Shown here: positions 44,422 to 54,441 of the stretch, piece after piece
Position numbering within the stretch: position 1 is the stretch's first letter
How the letters are laid out: the number at the start of each line of letters is the position of its first letter
Made by a program: the position numbers and the translations under genes
Origin: Dyadobacter sp. CY312
GTDB taxonomy: Bacteria; Bacteroidota; Bacteroidia; Cytophagales; Spirosomataceae
Length of the DNA stretch: 64,000 nt
Assembly (NCBI RefSeq): GCF_021390535.1
Contig: NZ_JAJUXG010000001.1
Location: 744,001-808,000, forward strand
Reading direction: 5' to 3'
Notes under the pieces: model-generated
Seen by the model: only the letters and a program-made list of their open reading frames with translations
Told to the model about the DNA's origin: nothing
Databases searched by the model: none

Positions 44422-45678
44422 ATGTTTGAGAGGATCCGTGAGAAATTGGAAATACTGGCTGATGCCGCAAAGTATGATGTATCGTGCTCGTCCAGCGGAA
44501 GTAACCGAAAAAATCACAACAAAGGTTTGGGCGATGCGGACGGAACGGGAATATGCCACACCTACACCGAAGATGGCCGCTGTGTATCTTTATTAAAAAT
44601 ACTATTGACCAACCATTGCATTTACGATTGCGCATTTTGCGTATCCAGAAGCAGCAATGATATCAAACGGGCAGCTTTTACAGTAGACGAGGTGGTAGAG
44701 CTTACCATGAATTTTTATAGAAGAAATTATATAGAGGGTCTTTTTTTGAGTTCCGGCATCTTTAAAAATGGCGATTATACTATGGAACGCCTTCTTCGCA
44801 TTGTAAAGAAACTGCGTGTGGAAAAGAGGTTCAATGGTTACATTCACCTCAAAACGATTCCCGGTGCAAGTCCGGAATTGTTGCACGAAGCAGGTTTGTA
44901 TGCCGACAGGATGAGTATAAATCTTGAAATGCCGACTGAAAGCGGATTAAAGTTACTCGCTCCGGAAAAATCTCATGAAGACGTAAAGAGACCTCTCGCC
45001 CTAGTTCAGAACAGTATTGTTAAATACAAGGATGAAAAAGCGCTGATCAAAAACACGCCCAAGTTTGTACCGGCTGGCCAAAGCACCCAAATGGTGATTG
45101 GCGCAACACCCGAATCGGACAAGGAAATCATGCATACGGCTAATGCATTCTATAAGAACTATTCACTGAAACGGGTATATTATTCAGGATACATTCCAAT
45201 AAGCAATGACACACGACTGCCCATTATCGGCAGCCAGCCGCCTTTGATCAGAGAAAACAGACTATATCAAACAGATTGGCTCATGCGCTTTTATGGATTT
45301 AAGGTGGAAGAAATTTTAAATGAAGCAAATCCAAATCTGGATGTAGATATTGATCCGAAATTAAGCTGGGCATTAAGAAATCTGGATCAGTTTCCTATCG
45401 ATATCAATACGGCAGATTACAGAATGATCCTACGTGTTCCGGGTATTGGTGTGACCTCTGCGCTGAAAATTGTTCAGGCAAGGAAGTTTGGCAGACTTCA
45501 CAAGGACCAGCTGAAAAAGTTAGGAATTTCATTCAACCGCGCCCGTCATTTTATTCGTTATGCGGATAGCCTGATCCAGCTCCGGGATTTCGAAGCTGGT
45601 CACATTAAGGACCTAATCTTGTCCGAAAGTAACAGCAAGTATTCAAAAACCCCGGCAAACCAGCTTTCGCTATTCTGA
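44422..45678 (+). CDS. Putative DNA modification/repair radical SAM protein
   Basis: 418 aa from ATG 44422 (the TTG 15 bases earlier is less likely). The radical SAM cluster motif is CIYDCAFC (C-x3-C-x2-C) after LLKILLTNHC. A C-terminal helix-hairpin-helix (INTADYRMILRVPGIGVTSALKIVQAR) suggests DNA binding. This matches the rSAM/UDG-linked family (TIGR03916). It overlaps by one base (TGATG) the gene for its usual partner. The reaction is not established; a role in DNA base repair or modification is inferred from genomic association with uracil-DNA glycosylase-type genes. Confidence 0.9.
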   Translation: MFERIREKLEILADAAKYDVSCSSSGSNRKNHNKGLGDADGTGICHTYTEDGRCVSLLKILLTNHCIYDCAFCVSRSSNDIKRAAFTVDEVVELTMNFYRRNYIEGLFLSSGIFKNGDYTMERLLRIVKKLRVEKRFNGYIHLKTIPGASPELLHEAGLYADRMSINLEMPTESGLKLLAPEKSHEDVKRPLALVQNSIVKYKDEKALIKNTPKFVPAGQSTQMVIGATPESDKEIMHTANAFYKNYSLKRVYYSGYIPISNDTRLPIIGSQPPLIRENRLYQTDWLMRFYGFKVEEILNEANPNLDVDIDPKLSWALRNLDQFPIDINTADYRMILRVPGIGVTSALKIVQARKFGRLHKDQLKKLGISFNRARHFIRYADSLIQLRDFEAGHIKDLILSESNSKYSKTPANQLSLF

Positions 45679-46448
45679 TGGAAACGTATGTATTTGACGG
45701 TACGTTGGAAGGCATACTGACAGCTATTTTTGACAGTTATGAGCGTAAGGCATCGCAGGTCAGATTGGTAAGTGAAAAACTATATCTTCCTGATGCTTTT
45801 CAGGAAAGTCATTTTGTAATGAGTGAGGACACGAAGGCAAACCGGGTGTGGAAAGGTTTGCGACAAAAGCTGGATCCCGACTGGATGAAGCGATTCTACA
45901 AAGCCTATTTATCCGAGCAACCCCAGACATTCCAGGATCTTTTTGATTTTGCGCATTATATTATTGATAGTCCGGCCGGAGCTGCTGATAATTATGGTAA
46001 CGCTTCTGTTCTGGCGGTTTCTCAAATGGACAGAAAAGTACATCGTGAAAAACATCGGATGGAAGCATTTATCCGGTTTCAGCAAACGGCAGATGGCACT
46101 TTCTACGCACACATCGATCCCGATTTTAATGTTTTACCACTTATTTCGGATCACTTCAGAGAACGTTACGCAGACCAGAAATGGATCATTTTTGATCTGA
46201 AAAGAAAGTATGGTTTATACTATGACCTTGATAAAGTTGAGGAAGTTACGTTTGATTTTACCCAGGAAATGTCCTCAGCGCTGAACGCATTACCTGCTAA
46301 TGTCCTCGATCCAAAAGAGGAATTGTATTCTCTTTTATGGAAAGATTATTTCAGGAGTACCAATATTCCGGCTCGCAAAAACATGAAGCTGCACATACAG
46401 CACGTTCCGAAACGTTACTGGAAATATTTATCTGAAAAGCAGATATAG
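45678..46448 (+). CDS. Partner of the radical SAM DNA repair protein
   Basis: 256 aa, member of the TIGR03915-type family (radical SAM-linked, putative DNA metabolism protein). The start FDGTLEGILTAIFDSYERKA is characteristic, and the C-terminal part ends in HIQHVPKRYWKYLSEKQ, which is typical for the family. The ATG overlaps the upstream stop, so the two are translated together. In many bacteria this partner is fused to a uracil-DNA glycosylase-like domain; here it is the short, glycosylase-free form. The biochemical role is unknown. Confidence 0.9.
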   Translation: METYVFDGTLEGILTAIFDSYERKASQVRLVSEKLYLPDAFQESHFVMSEDTKANRVWKGLRQKLDPDWMKRFYKAYLSEQPQTFQDLFDFAHYIIDSPAGAADNYGNASVLAVSQMDRKVHREKHRMEAFIRFQQTADGTFYAHIDPDFNVLPLISDHFRERYADQKWIIFDLKRKYGLYYDLDKVEEVTFDFTQEMSSALNALPANVLDPKEELYSLLWKDYFRSTNIPARKNMKLHIQHVPKRYWKYLSEKQI

Positions 46449-46479
46449 CATGTAAAGGCCACATCTGCGTCTGTAAAGA

Positions 46480-48297
46480 TCACTGTATCTTACTATCCAG
46501 CCACCCTGATCTGAACTTCTTCATTTCTTCCGTTACAGGCAACCCAAGTTCTTCGTTTGTTTTAACCACCAATCTTGGATTTTCCTCCAATACCAAAACA
46601 CCCGGTTTGCTTACGCCTCTGTGACTGTACTCTATATTGATCTGATCACCGGGCTTGTGTGAAGCCAGTATTTTGTCCAGGTCAGACTTAGAGGTTACCG
46701 ATTGCCCGTCGATACCAACAATGTGATCATCTACATCCAGACCAGCTTTATACAATGGCGTATCGAAACGTGTGTTGGATAAAATTCTCAACGATTTTCC
46801 ATTTTCATATTGGTAATCTCCGAGCCATGCTTGTCCGGGAAATTCCTTTGCCAAAGTCATGCCTGCCTTTTGAACTAACGGACCGTAATCCAATGACTTG
46901 GTTCCATTTACATAGTTCTTGAAAAAACTTGTCGCAAATTTCTCATCCTTCGTCAGCTCAGCCAGTACTTTTTCCAAATCAGCAATTACATACGGCTTTT
47001 CTGTTTTTCCATATTTAAGCCACACAGCCGCCATGTAATCATCCAGGGATAGTTTGCGAGCACGAAGTTCGAGATCCAGCGCCAGTGCGATTGCTGCCCC
47101 ATAAGGATAATAGGAAGTGTAAATATTGACATAATTCGTTTTATCGACAGCCACTCCGGCATCCACGAAAATGGCCTGATTGCTCGCCTGCGCAGGAGAT
47201 ACTCTTTTCGCTCCCGCTGTGTTTTCTTTTGTGTTAACAAGCGAGGATACCATTTGGCAGAAGCTCGGTAACGAATTGAATCCTGCACGTTTCAGAATCA
47301 GACCGCCATAATATTGTGTAAAACCCTCCGCAAACCAGAGCTCATGACTCATATTACTTTTCTCGTAATTGAAAGGTTCTAGGCTCTGCGGACGAATACG
47401 CTCCACATTCCAGGCATGGAAAAACTCATGAGCAAATACATTCAGCAGATTATCTCCTGCGTCAAAATTTCCGGCTCTCGAAATGACCGTACTGTTGCGA
47501 TGTTCCATTCCGTCACCTTTCACATACGGATTAAAACTTGCGATGAAGGTATATTTACCGTAATCAAACGCCGGAAGTTCACCGAAAATCGGCTGAGTTT
47601 CTTGTGTTATCCGCTCTATCTTTTTGGCAAAAATGTTCGCCAATGAGTCAGAACCTTCGGTTTCCAGAGCAAGGTCAAAGTTGTAGTCTTTTTTATCTTT
47701 ACCGGCCAATGTCCATTTCTTAATATTCAGATCACCGATTTTTATTGGCGAATCCATCAGATATTGTAAATCAGGAGCAGAGAATTCGTTGGCAGTCGCA
47801 CCAGGTTTTAATTGTGTAGCAATCTTCCACTTCTTAGCGGTTGGCAAATTGAACTGAACATCAATAGGTGCCTTTTCCAAACCTTTTACCCACATGAAGG
47901 TAGCAGGTGCATTGAGCATGATGCTTGTATCGTCAATTCCGGCATAGGTTCCGTCAGGATGATTGGCGTAAAGGGTGTATTGAATTTTAACATAACCTGT
48001 CAAATTCGAAACTTTGTATACATCTCCATCCAGACGAGTTATCGCAACAGGTTTCCCCGATTTATCAAATGCTTTTACATCATATACATTTTTACCATAC
48101 TCGTGTGTAGCATAACGCCCCGGCGAGGACCTGCTCATGCGTGCTATTAACTCCTTTTGAGAAAAATCACTTACTTCCAGTGCAATTTGCGCTTCGTGAT
48201 GAACGACATTAGGAAAGGATACTTTATAGGCAACTTTTTGAGCAACTGCCAACAAATTGAACAAACACAAAGCACCGGTGATTATAATTTTATTCAT
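46480..48297 (-). CDS. M61 family metallopeptidase with PDZ domain
   Basis: 605-aa exported zinc peptidase (glycyl aminopeptidase family). Signal peptide over 1-19 (LLAVAQ). The zinc site is HEFFH at 290-294 within FAHEFFHAWNVERIRP, with the third ligand glutamate at 324 in LWFAEGFTQYY. Upstream is the typical GDGMEHRNST. A PDZ domain at about 500-570 (LYKAGLDVDDHIVGIDGQSV) closes the protein. It acts in the periplasm; the substrate is unknown. A lone gene, convergent with the TIGR03915 partner gene. Confidence 0.93.
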   Translation of the reverse strand: MNKIIITGALCLFNLLAVAQKVAYKVSFPNVVHHEAQIALEVSDFSQKELIARMSRSSPGRYATHEYGKNVYDVKAFDKSGKPVAITRLDGDVYKVSNLTGYVKIQYTLYANHPDGTYAGIDDTSIMLNAPATFMWVKGLEKAPIDVQFNLPTAKKWKIATQLKPGATANEFSAPDLQYLMDSPIKIGDLNIKKWTLAGKDKKDYNFDLALETEGSDSLANIFAKKIERITQETQPIFGELPAFDYGKYTFIASFNPYVKGDGMEHRNSTVISRAGNFDAGDNLLNVFAHEFFHAWNVERIRPQSLEPFNYEKSNMSHELWFAEGFTQYYGGLILKRAGFNSLPSFCQMVSSLVNTKENTAGAKRVSPAQASNQAIFVDAGVAVDKTNYVNIYTSYYPYGAAIALALDLELRARKLSLDDYMAAVWLKYGKTEKPYVIADLEKVLAELTKDEKFATSFFKNYVNGTKSLDYGPLVQKAGMTLAKEFPGQAWLGDYQYENGKSLRILSNTRFDTPLYKAGLDVDDHIVGIDGQSVTSKSDLDKILASHKPGDQINIEYSHRGVSKPGVLVLEENPRLVVKTNEELGLPVTEEMKKFRSGWLDSKIQ

Positions 48298-48400
48298 TTG
48301 GAGTGGTAGTAAATGGCTTTTTAATCAGTTTAGGCTTATATCTATTACTTTTAGCTAATATTAAGTTCAGAAAAGGTCAAAACAAAAAATTAGTGTAACT

Positions 48401-48895
48401 ATGTTTTTGAGAAAATACGCCGATTCCGACTTCCCGGTGCTAAAAAGTTGGGTTACAGATGCGAAATTGCTGTTCCTCTTCGCCGGTGGAAATTGGTCCT
48501 ACCCATTGGAATTTGAGCAGGTCAGAGATTATCAACTCGCCCATCCGCTGAAACAATCGTATTTATTATGCGACGACGAAGGTCATCCGGTCGCATTTGG
48601 TGAATTGATTACGGGCGATGTAAATTCACCGCGCCTAGGAAGACTGCTGGTGGGAGGTGAAGAAAATCGCGGAAAGGGAATTGGAAAAATATTGATTCAA
48701 CATCTGATTACGGAAAGCAGAAAACGCAACCCAGAAAATTTTATACATTTATTCGTGTTTGAGGAAAATACTCCGGCAATCAGGTGTTATGAAAATATGG
48801 GATTTAAATTCGTACCCGAAGTTGTCGTGCCCACGCCTTCTCCAGATGGATCAATGGTTCCCGCAATATTGATGACATTATTCTACGAGGGATAA
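48401..48895 (+). CDS. GNAT family N-acetyltransferase
   Basis: 164 aa. The acetyl-CoA motif is RLLVGGEENRGKGIGKIL (RGKGIG), followed by the terminal part VFEENTPAIRCYENMGF. The N-terminal part LKSWVTDAKLLFLFAGGNW is like the RimJ/RimL-type sub-branch. Cytosolic; the acceptor is unknown. It is divergent from the M61 gene with a 103-base gap. Confidence 0.86.
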   Translation: MFLRKYADSDFPVLKSWVTDAKLLFLFAGGNWSYPLEFEQVRDYQLAHPLKQSYLLCDDEGHPVAFGELITGDVNSPRLGRLLVGGEENRGKGIGKILIQHLITESRKRNPENFIHLFVFEENTPAIRCYENMGFKFVPEVVVPTPSPDGSMVPAILMTLFYEG

Positions 48896-49104
48896 AAAGC
48901 CATTCTTGTTCAAATCGGTTCGCCAACTCTCCGGTAGCGTTCTTGCATTCTACTCCTTAACTTCTCTTTTTAACTCTCCCTCTTTATTGCAAATCATTAA
49001 ATCAGGCGACTTAGTTAATGGTATAAGTGGTTACTAAAAATATAGATATGTTTACTTAGAATTTTACAATTCAGTAAACATTTTAGCAACATACCATCTC
49101 GATA

Positions 49105-52100
49105 ATGAAAAAGCTATCCTTTCTATTATTCGCCTTGGCTCTTCCTTTGTTTTTACAAGCGCAAATCGCCATTGATCCTTCCCGTTATTTTGTAGATGAA
49201 TCTCGAAAAATGATAGTCTGCAATGAACCACTATCAACTTTTCAAAATCCTACAATTCCTATCAAACTCTCAGTGAATGGAAAAATTTACACCTTGCCTA
49301 ATACGGTAACGACCTTAAATTATGGCTCCAAATATACTGCCATTTATAACAGCATTACATACGACCTATACTTTACGGATCTTCCACTACTAAATCTTAC
49401 AGTTGAAAATATTACTGCCATAAATGGAGAAGTAGAAATTCCTGGAACGATGTCCCTGGCTGATAATGCCAACCAGCTGTTCCAGTCTCCTATGGCAATA
49501 AGAACACGTGGTAACAGTTCGTCATTCTTTCCAAAGAAATCATACCGTGTTCAACTAAAAGATGATGCAGGAAAAAACAAAGACCATTCTTTGCTAGGAC
49601 TGAGAAGTGACAAAAGGTGGTTGCTTTTGGCGCAATGGAATGAGGAAATCCGGGCCAATAACGCAGTTTCTCATAATCTATGGATTAACATGCACAAGTT
49701 GTATTATTCCAATACTGAACCTAATGCTATTTCTTCGATTAGAAGCAAATATGTGGAAGTGTTCCTAAATAACTCCTACCTGGGGATCTATTTATTTACC
49801 GAGGATATGGATAGGAAGCAGTTACAGTTAAAAAAAGAGGATAATGGATTAACAAAAGGTGAGTTGTACAAAGCGGACGACTGGTCATTGTCTGCCTCTT
49901 TCGCCGGGATTGGTGTACCGAAGGCTGCCCCAGGCAGTGAGTCATGGCAAAGTTGGGAATTGGACTATCCGGATTACAGTACCTGGCAAAACCATTATGA
50001 CTTTCTCACTGACGTAATACAGTCTAATGACAGTGATTTTAAAAACCTGATCTGGAATAGATTAAAAATTGAGAATGTGATCGACTACTACATTTTCATG
50101 AACCTGATGCAAGCCGAAGATAATTTAGAGAAAAATTACTTTTTAGGAAGATACGACCAGGGAGAACCATATTTCTTTATCCCCTGGGATTTGGATGCAA
50201 CATGGGGATACAATCCTGATGGTTCAAGAAGTAACAAATATCAGGATATAAAAACCAATGAATTGTTTAAACGACTAATAAGATTGAATCCTGGGGACTT
50301 CAACAATAAGCTGGCGACAAGATGGTTTGATCTTCGCCAGAGTCTGCTTTCCGAAAACAATTTAAAAAATAATTTTACATCCAACTTCAATACACTCAAT
50401 GCAACGCTAGCCTATGAGAGGGAGAATCGAGTTGCTTCAGACCAATATAATAGCCCTGATCGGACCTCTGGTTTAACTTACCTTCACAACTACATCAACA
50501 AGAGATTGCCCTGGCTGGACAATTATTTTTGCCCTATGCTAACTTCAGGAACCTGCTTACCTAATACTTCCACCTGTAACTTCGCAATAGCTCCCACCAG
50601 CGATAAACAAAATTATAGCCCCGCTTCTCAGGCTATTTTGCAAGCCAATTGTACTGGAAACGATTGTAGCGCAACTTCATTTACATGGTCGGGTAACGGA
50701 CTGAATGTATCTGGAACTTCAACCTCCTTTACGTTGCCAACCAGTCCGGGTGAGTACACATACACCCTAACCGCGACAAAAAATGGGTGCAGCAATAAAA
50801 CAGCCGATGTGAAGATTACAGTTGAGGGAAATACCACAGCCAATTGTGACTTTACAGTTGCAGCGAATGCAACACCAGCTTCTCCCGGATGTTCTGCTCC
50901 GGTAAATCTATCAGCAACCTGTAACGGTGCTGATTGCAGTGGCGTTACTTACAAATGGACTGGGAACGGAATTAATCTTTCAGGAAGCTCTGTAAATACA
51001 AATGCTCCGTCAACTAACGGAACTTTTACATACACAGTTACCGCATCGAAAGCAGGATGTCCTGATAAAACCGCAACAACAAATGTGACTGTAACTACCT
51101 GCAATACAAATCCATCCGAACCATTTTCAGTCTGTCTTGAAGCTGAGCTCGCCAATGGAAACGGCTCTATTTCCAGCGATCCAAATGCATCGGCAGATCG
51201 TACAAGAGGTGATCAGAATGGCAGTAACCAGTATGTGGACTATGCTGTTAATGGTGTACCGGCAGCAGGTGTATATCAGATCAAACTAAGATATGCCGCA
51301 AACTCAAAACCGACAATCAGCATCTCTGTCAATGGAGTTTCTCAAAATTCAGGCATACAAATTCTTGCCACGCATAGCTGGAATATCGTGTTCCGGGAAG
51401 AAACTATACCCGTTACACTTAGTGCCGGAAACAATGTCGTTAGAATCCAGAGTTTAACAGGCCCATCATGCAGACAGGATAAAATTTGTATATCAGGGAA
51501 TACGGATACTCCATCAACCTGTAACTTCGCAATAGCTCCCACCAGCGATAAACAAAATTATAGCCCCGCTTCTCAGGCCGTTTTGCAAGCCAATTGTACT
51601 GGCAGCGATTGTAGCGCAACTTCATTTACATGGTCGGGTAACGGACTGAATGCATCTGGAACTTCAACCTCCTTTACGTTGCCAACCAGTCCGGGTGAGT
51701 ACACATATACGCTGACTGCAACAAAAAATGGGTGCAGCAATAAAACAGCCAACGTTAAGATTACAGTTGAGGGAAATACCACAGCCAATTGTGACTTTAC
51801 AGTTGCAGGAAATGCGACACCAGCTTCTCCCGGATGTTCTGCCCCGGTAAATCTATCAGCAACCTGTAACGGTGCCGATTGCAGTGGCGTTACTTACAAA
51901 TGGACTGGGAACGGAATTAATCTTTCAGGAAGCTCTGTAAATACAAATGCTCCGTCAACTAACGGAACTTTTACATACACAGTTACCGCATCGAAAGCAG
52001 GATGTCCTGATAAAACCGCAACAACAAATGTGACTGTAACTACCTGCAATACAAATCCATCCGAACCATTTTCAGTGTGCCTGGAAGCTGAGCTCGCCAA

Positions 52101-53703
52101 TGGAAACGGCTCTATTTCCAGCGATCCAAATGCATCGGCAGATCGTACAAGAGGTGATCAGAATGGCAGTAACCAGTATGTGGACTATGCTGTTAATGAT
52201 GTGCCGGCAGCAGGTGTATATCAGATCAAACTAAGGTATGCCGCAAACTCAAAACCGACAATCGGCATCTCTGTCAATGGAACCACTCAAAATTCAGGCA
52301 TACAAATTCCTGCCACGCATAGCTGGAATATCGTGTTCAGGGAAGAAACTATACCCGTTACGCTTACTGCCGGAAACAATGTCGTTAGAATCCAGAGTTT
52401 AACAGGGCCATCATGCAGACAGGATAAAATTTGCGTATCAGGGAATACAGATACTCCATCAACCTGTAACTTCGCAATAGCTCCCACCAGCGACAAACAA
52501 AATTATAGCCCCGCTTCTCAGGCCGTTTTGCAAGCCAATTGTACTGGCAGCGATTGTAGCGCAACTTCATTTACGTGGTCGGGTAACGGACTGAATGCAT
52601 CTGGAACTTCAACCTCCTTTACGTTGCCAACCAATCCGGGTGAGTACACTTATACGCTGACTGCGACAAAAAATGGGTGCAGCAATAAAACAGCCAACGT
52701 TAAGATTACAGTTGAGGGAAATACCACAGCCAATTGTGACTTTACAGTTGCAGCGAATGCGACACCAGCTTCTGCCGGATGTTCTGCTCCGGTAAATCTA
52801 TCAGCAAACTGTAACGGTGCTGATTGCAGTGGCGTTACTTACAAATGGACTGGGAGCGGAATTAACCTTTCAGGAAGCTCTGTGAATACAAATGCTCCGT
52901 CAACTAACGGAACTTTTACATACACAGTTACCGCATCGAAAGCAGGATGTCCTGATAAAATCGCAACAACAAATGTGACTGTAACTACCTGTAACACGCC
53001 ATCCCAACCATTTTCAGTCTGTCTTGAAGCAGAGCTCGCCAATGGAAACGGCTCTATTTCCAGCGATCCAAATGCATCGGCTGGCAGCACCAGGGGTGAT
53101 CAGAATGGAAATAACCAGTATGTAGACTATGCTGTTAATGATGTGCCGACAGCAGGGGTGTATCAGATCAAACTAAGGTATGCCGCAAACGAAAAACCGA
53201 CAATCAGCATCTCTGTCAATGGAACCTCTCAAAATTCGGGCATACAAATTCCCGCCACACATAGCTGGAATATCGTGTTCAGGGAAGAAACTATACCCGT
53301 TACACTTACTACCGGAAACAATGTCGTTAGAATTCAGAGTTTAACAGGGCCATCATGCAGACAGGATAAAATTTGCGTATCGGGGAATACACCAAACGCA
53401 CGTATCGCATCTGGGTATGCTCCGCAAGAGTCAGTAGAAGTAGAAGGCGAAATAGAATCACTAACTGTTTCGCCAAATCCCACCTCCACTGAATTTACGG
53501 TCAAGTTCCTCACCACGCAGGATACCGAATCAAACCTGACCGTCACGGATATTCTGGGAAACCTTCTTCATCAACAAACTGTAAAGAAGAATGGGTATCA
53601 ATATGAGAAAATTCGAATTCCTGATACTGCACAAGGAGTTTTACTTATTCAACTTCAAACAGGAAACAAATTGGAAACAAAAAGGTTGGTGATAGTTAGA
53701 TAA
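49105..53703 (+). CDS. Giant CotH-domain surface protein with repeats and T9SS domain
   Basis: 1532 aa. Signal peptide (1-20). A CotH kinase-like domain lies at about 100-470: RTRGNSSSFFPKKSYRV, RSDKRWLLLAQWNEE, LNNSYLGIYLFTEDMD, and the active-site-like IPWDLDATWGYN. Three near-identical 315-residue repeats follow (starts at codons about 491, 806, 1121), each made of two PKD/Ig-like units and a CBM6-like module (FSVCLEAELANGNGSIS ... TGPSCRQDKICVSG). The C-terminal 75 residues are a T9SS sorting domain (LTVSPNPTSTEFTVKF). CotH proteins are atypical kinases in spores; in Bacteroidota they are surface-exported with unclear targets. The repeats probably bind polysaccharide. Confidence 0.92.
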   Translation: MKKLSFLLFALALPLFLQAQIAIDPSRYFVDESRKMIVCNEPLSTFQNPTIPIKLSVNGKIYTLPNTVTTLNYGSKYTAIYNSITYDLYFTDLPLLNLTVENITAINGEVEIPGTMSLADNANQLFQSPMAIRTRGNSSSFFPKKSYRVQLKDDAGKNKDHSLLGLRSDKRWLLLAQWNEEIRANNAVSHNLWINMHKLYYSNTEPNAISSIRSKYVEVFLNNSYLGIYLFTEDMDRKQLQLKKEDNGLTKGELYKADDWSLSASFAGIGVPKAAPGSESWQSWELDYPDYSTWQNHYDFLTDVIQSNDSDFKNLIWNRLKIENVIDYYIFMNLMQAEDNLEKNYFLGRYDQGEPYFFIPWDLDATWGYNPDGSRSNKYQDIKTNELFKRLIRLNPGDFNNKLATRWFDLRQSLLSENNLKNNFTSNFNTLNATLAYERENRVASDQYNSPDRTSGLTYLHNYINKRLPWLDNYFCPMLTSGTCLPNTSTCNFAIAPTSDKQNYSPASQAILQANCTGNDCSATSFTWSGNGLNVSGTSTSFTLPTSPGEYTYTLTATKNGCSNKTADVKITVEGNTTANCDFTVAANATPASPGCSAPVNLSATCNGADCSGVTYKWTGNGINLSGSSVNTNAPSTNGTFTYTVTASKAGCPDKTATTNVTVTTCNTNPSEPFSVCLEAELANGNGSISSDPNASADRTRGDQNGSNQYVDYAVNGVPAAGVYQIKLRYAANSKPTISISVNGVSQNSGIQILATHSWNIVFREETIPVTLSAGNNVVRIQSLTGPSCRQDKICISGNTDTPSTCNFAIAPTSDKQNYSPASQAVLQANCTGSDCSATSFTWSGNGLNASGTSTSFTLPTSPGEYTYTLTATKNGCSNKTANVKITVEGNTTANCDFTVAGNATPASPGCSAPVNLSATCNGADCSGVTYKWTGNGINLSGSSVNTNAPSTNGTFTYTVTASKAGCPDKTATTNVTVTTCNTNPSEPFSVCLEAELANGNGSISSDPNASADRTRGDQNGSNQYVDYAVNDVPAAGVYQIKLRYAANSKPTIGISVNGTTQNSGIQIPATHSWNIVFREETIPVTLTAGNNVVRIQSLTGPSCRQDKICVSGNTDTPSTCNFAIAPTSDKQNYSPASQAVLQANCTGSDCSATSFTWSGNGLNASGTSTSFTLPTNPGEYTYTLTATKNGCSNKTANVKITVEGNTTANCDFTVAANATPASAGCSAPVNLSANCNGADCSGVTYKWTGSGINLSGSSVNTNAPSTNGTFTYTVTASKAGCPDKIATTNVTVTTCNTPSQPFSVCLEAELANGNGSISSDPNASAGSTRGDQNGNNQYVDYAVNDVPTAGVYQIKLRYAANEKPTISISVNGTSQNSGIQIPATHSWNIVFREETIPVTLTTGNNVVRIQSLTGPSCRQDKICVSGNTPNARIASGYAPQESVEVEGEIESLTVSPNPTSTEFTVKFLTTQDTESNLTVTDILGNLLHQQTVKKNGYQYEKIRIPDTAQGVLLIQLQTGNKLETKRLVIVR
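50575..53391 (+). repeat. Three tandem 945-base repeats inside the CotH gene
   Basis: Unit starts at 50575, 51520 and 52465, exactly 945 bases apart; the third is three bases shorter near 53000. Nucleotide differences between copies are few and scattered, including silent positions, which suggests recent duplication or gene conversion. Copy number may vary between strains. Confidence 0.92.
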
Positions 53704-53720
53704 ACTTATAAAAATTGCTC

Positions 53721-53762
53721 GTGAGGCTCCGTTCCGGTATACAGACCGGAATGGAGCCTCAC
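53721..53762 (+). terminator. Long GC-rich hairpin after the CotH gene
   Basis: GTGAGGCTCCGTTCCGGT (53721-53738) pairs with ACCGGAATGGAGCCTCAC (53745-53762) with one G-T pair. No T run follows, so it may be a processed or stabilising structure, or a weak terminator. Confidence 0.6.
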
Positions 53763-53866
53763 TCTGAATGGATCCGACTGGCAATATGACGATTTTATTA
53801 ATTATATTTACTTCGATTGTGTAATGCAATTTCCATCGTTGTGACTTAGCGAACTTGACCCACACC

Positions 53867-54382
53867 ATGAATAAAAAACGAATTGTAAATAACATTTTTT
53901 TCATGTTGGTACTAATCGCAAACATAGGCTGCGATCAGATATCAAAAACAATTGTGAGACAGGAAGTTGGAACCTATGAAACCATCAGTCTGATCAAAAA
54001 TCATTTCACACTTACGAAAGTAGAAAATACAGGCGCGTTCCTGAGTATTGGTAGTGCGTTACCGGATCTTCTTAAATTTTTTCTGCTGTCAATTGTTCCC
54101 CTGCTTGCATTGAGTTATGGCATCGTTTACCTGGTTACGAGAAGGAACTTAACCAAAATGAGCGCTTTGGCTTTAAGCTTCGCCATTGGTGGTGGAATTG
54201 GTAATATTTATGATCGAATTATTCACGGATCTGTCACCGATTTTCTGCACATCGATTTGGGTTTTATTCAAACCGGTATTTTTAATATGGCTGACGTCTC
54301 AATTGTAGTTGGACTAATATTATTTTTTGTACAATCGTATTTGAGGAAAGTTAGCCCGAATGCTCAACACAAAATATTTTAA
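53867..54382 (+). CDS. lspA: Lipoprotein signal peptidase II
   Basis: 171 aa from ATG 53867 (a TTG four codons earlier is less likely). Four-helix aspartyl protease that cleaves lipoprotein signal peptides in the inner membrane. Conserved signatures: DQISKT after the first helix, NTGAFLSIG, the first catalytic aspartate in GGGIGNIYDRI, and the second in FNMADVSIVVG. The last helix ends in a basic tail. Essential family; other copies may exist in the genome. It is close to a tyrosine-phosphatase-like gene, but no functional link is known. Confidence 0.88.
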   Translation: MNKKRIVNNIFFMLVLIANIGCDQISKTIVRQEVGTYETISLIKNHFTLTKVENTGAFLSIGSALPDLLKFFLLSIVPLLALSYGIVYLVTRRNLTKMSALALSFAIGGGIGNIYDRIIHGSVTDFLHIDLGFIQTGIFNMADVSIVVGLILFFVQSYLRKVSPNAQHKIF

Positions 54383-54441
54383 GTGGTTGTTCAATAATCT
54401 TTGTTTTTTTCCAACACCCTTTGTACTAAGATATCGCCATA

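Noticed and set aside
50628..53090. Repeated minus-strand frames over the CotH repeats
   Set aside because: They recur at 945-base spacing because the sense repeats do; antisense shadows without their own features.
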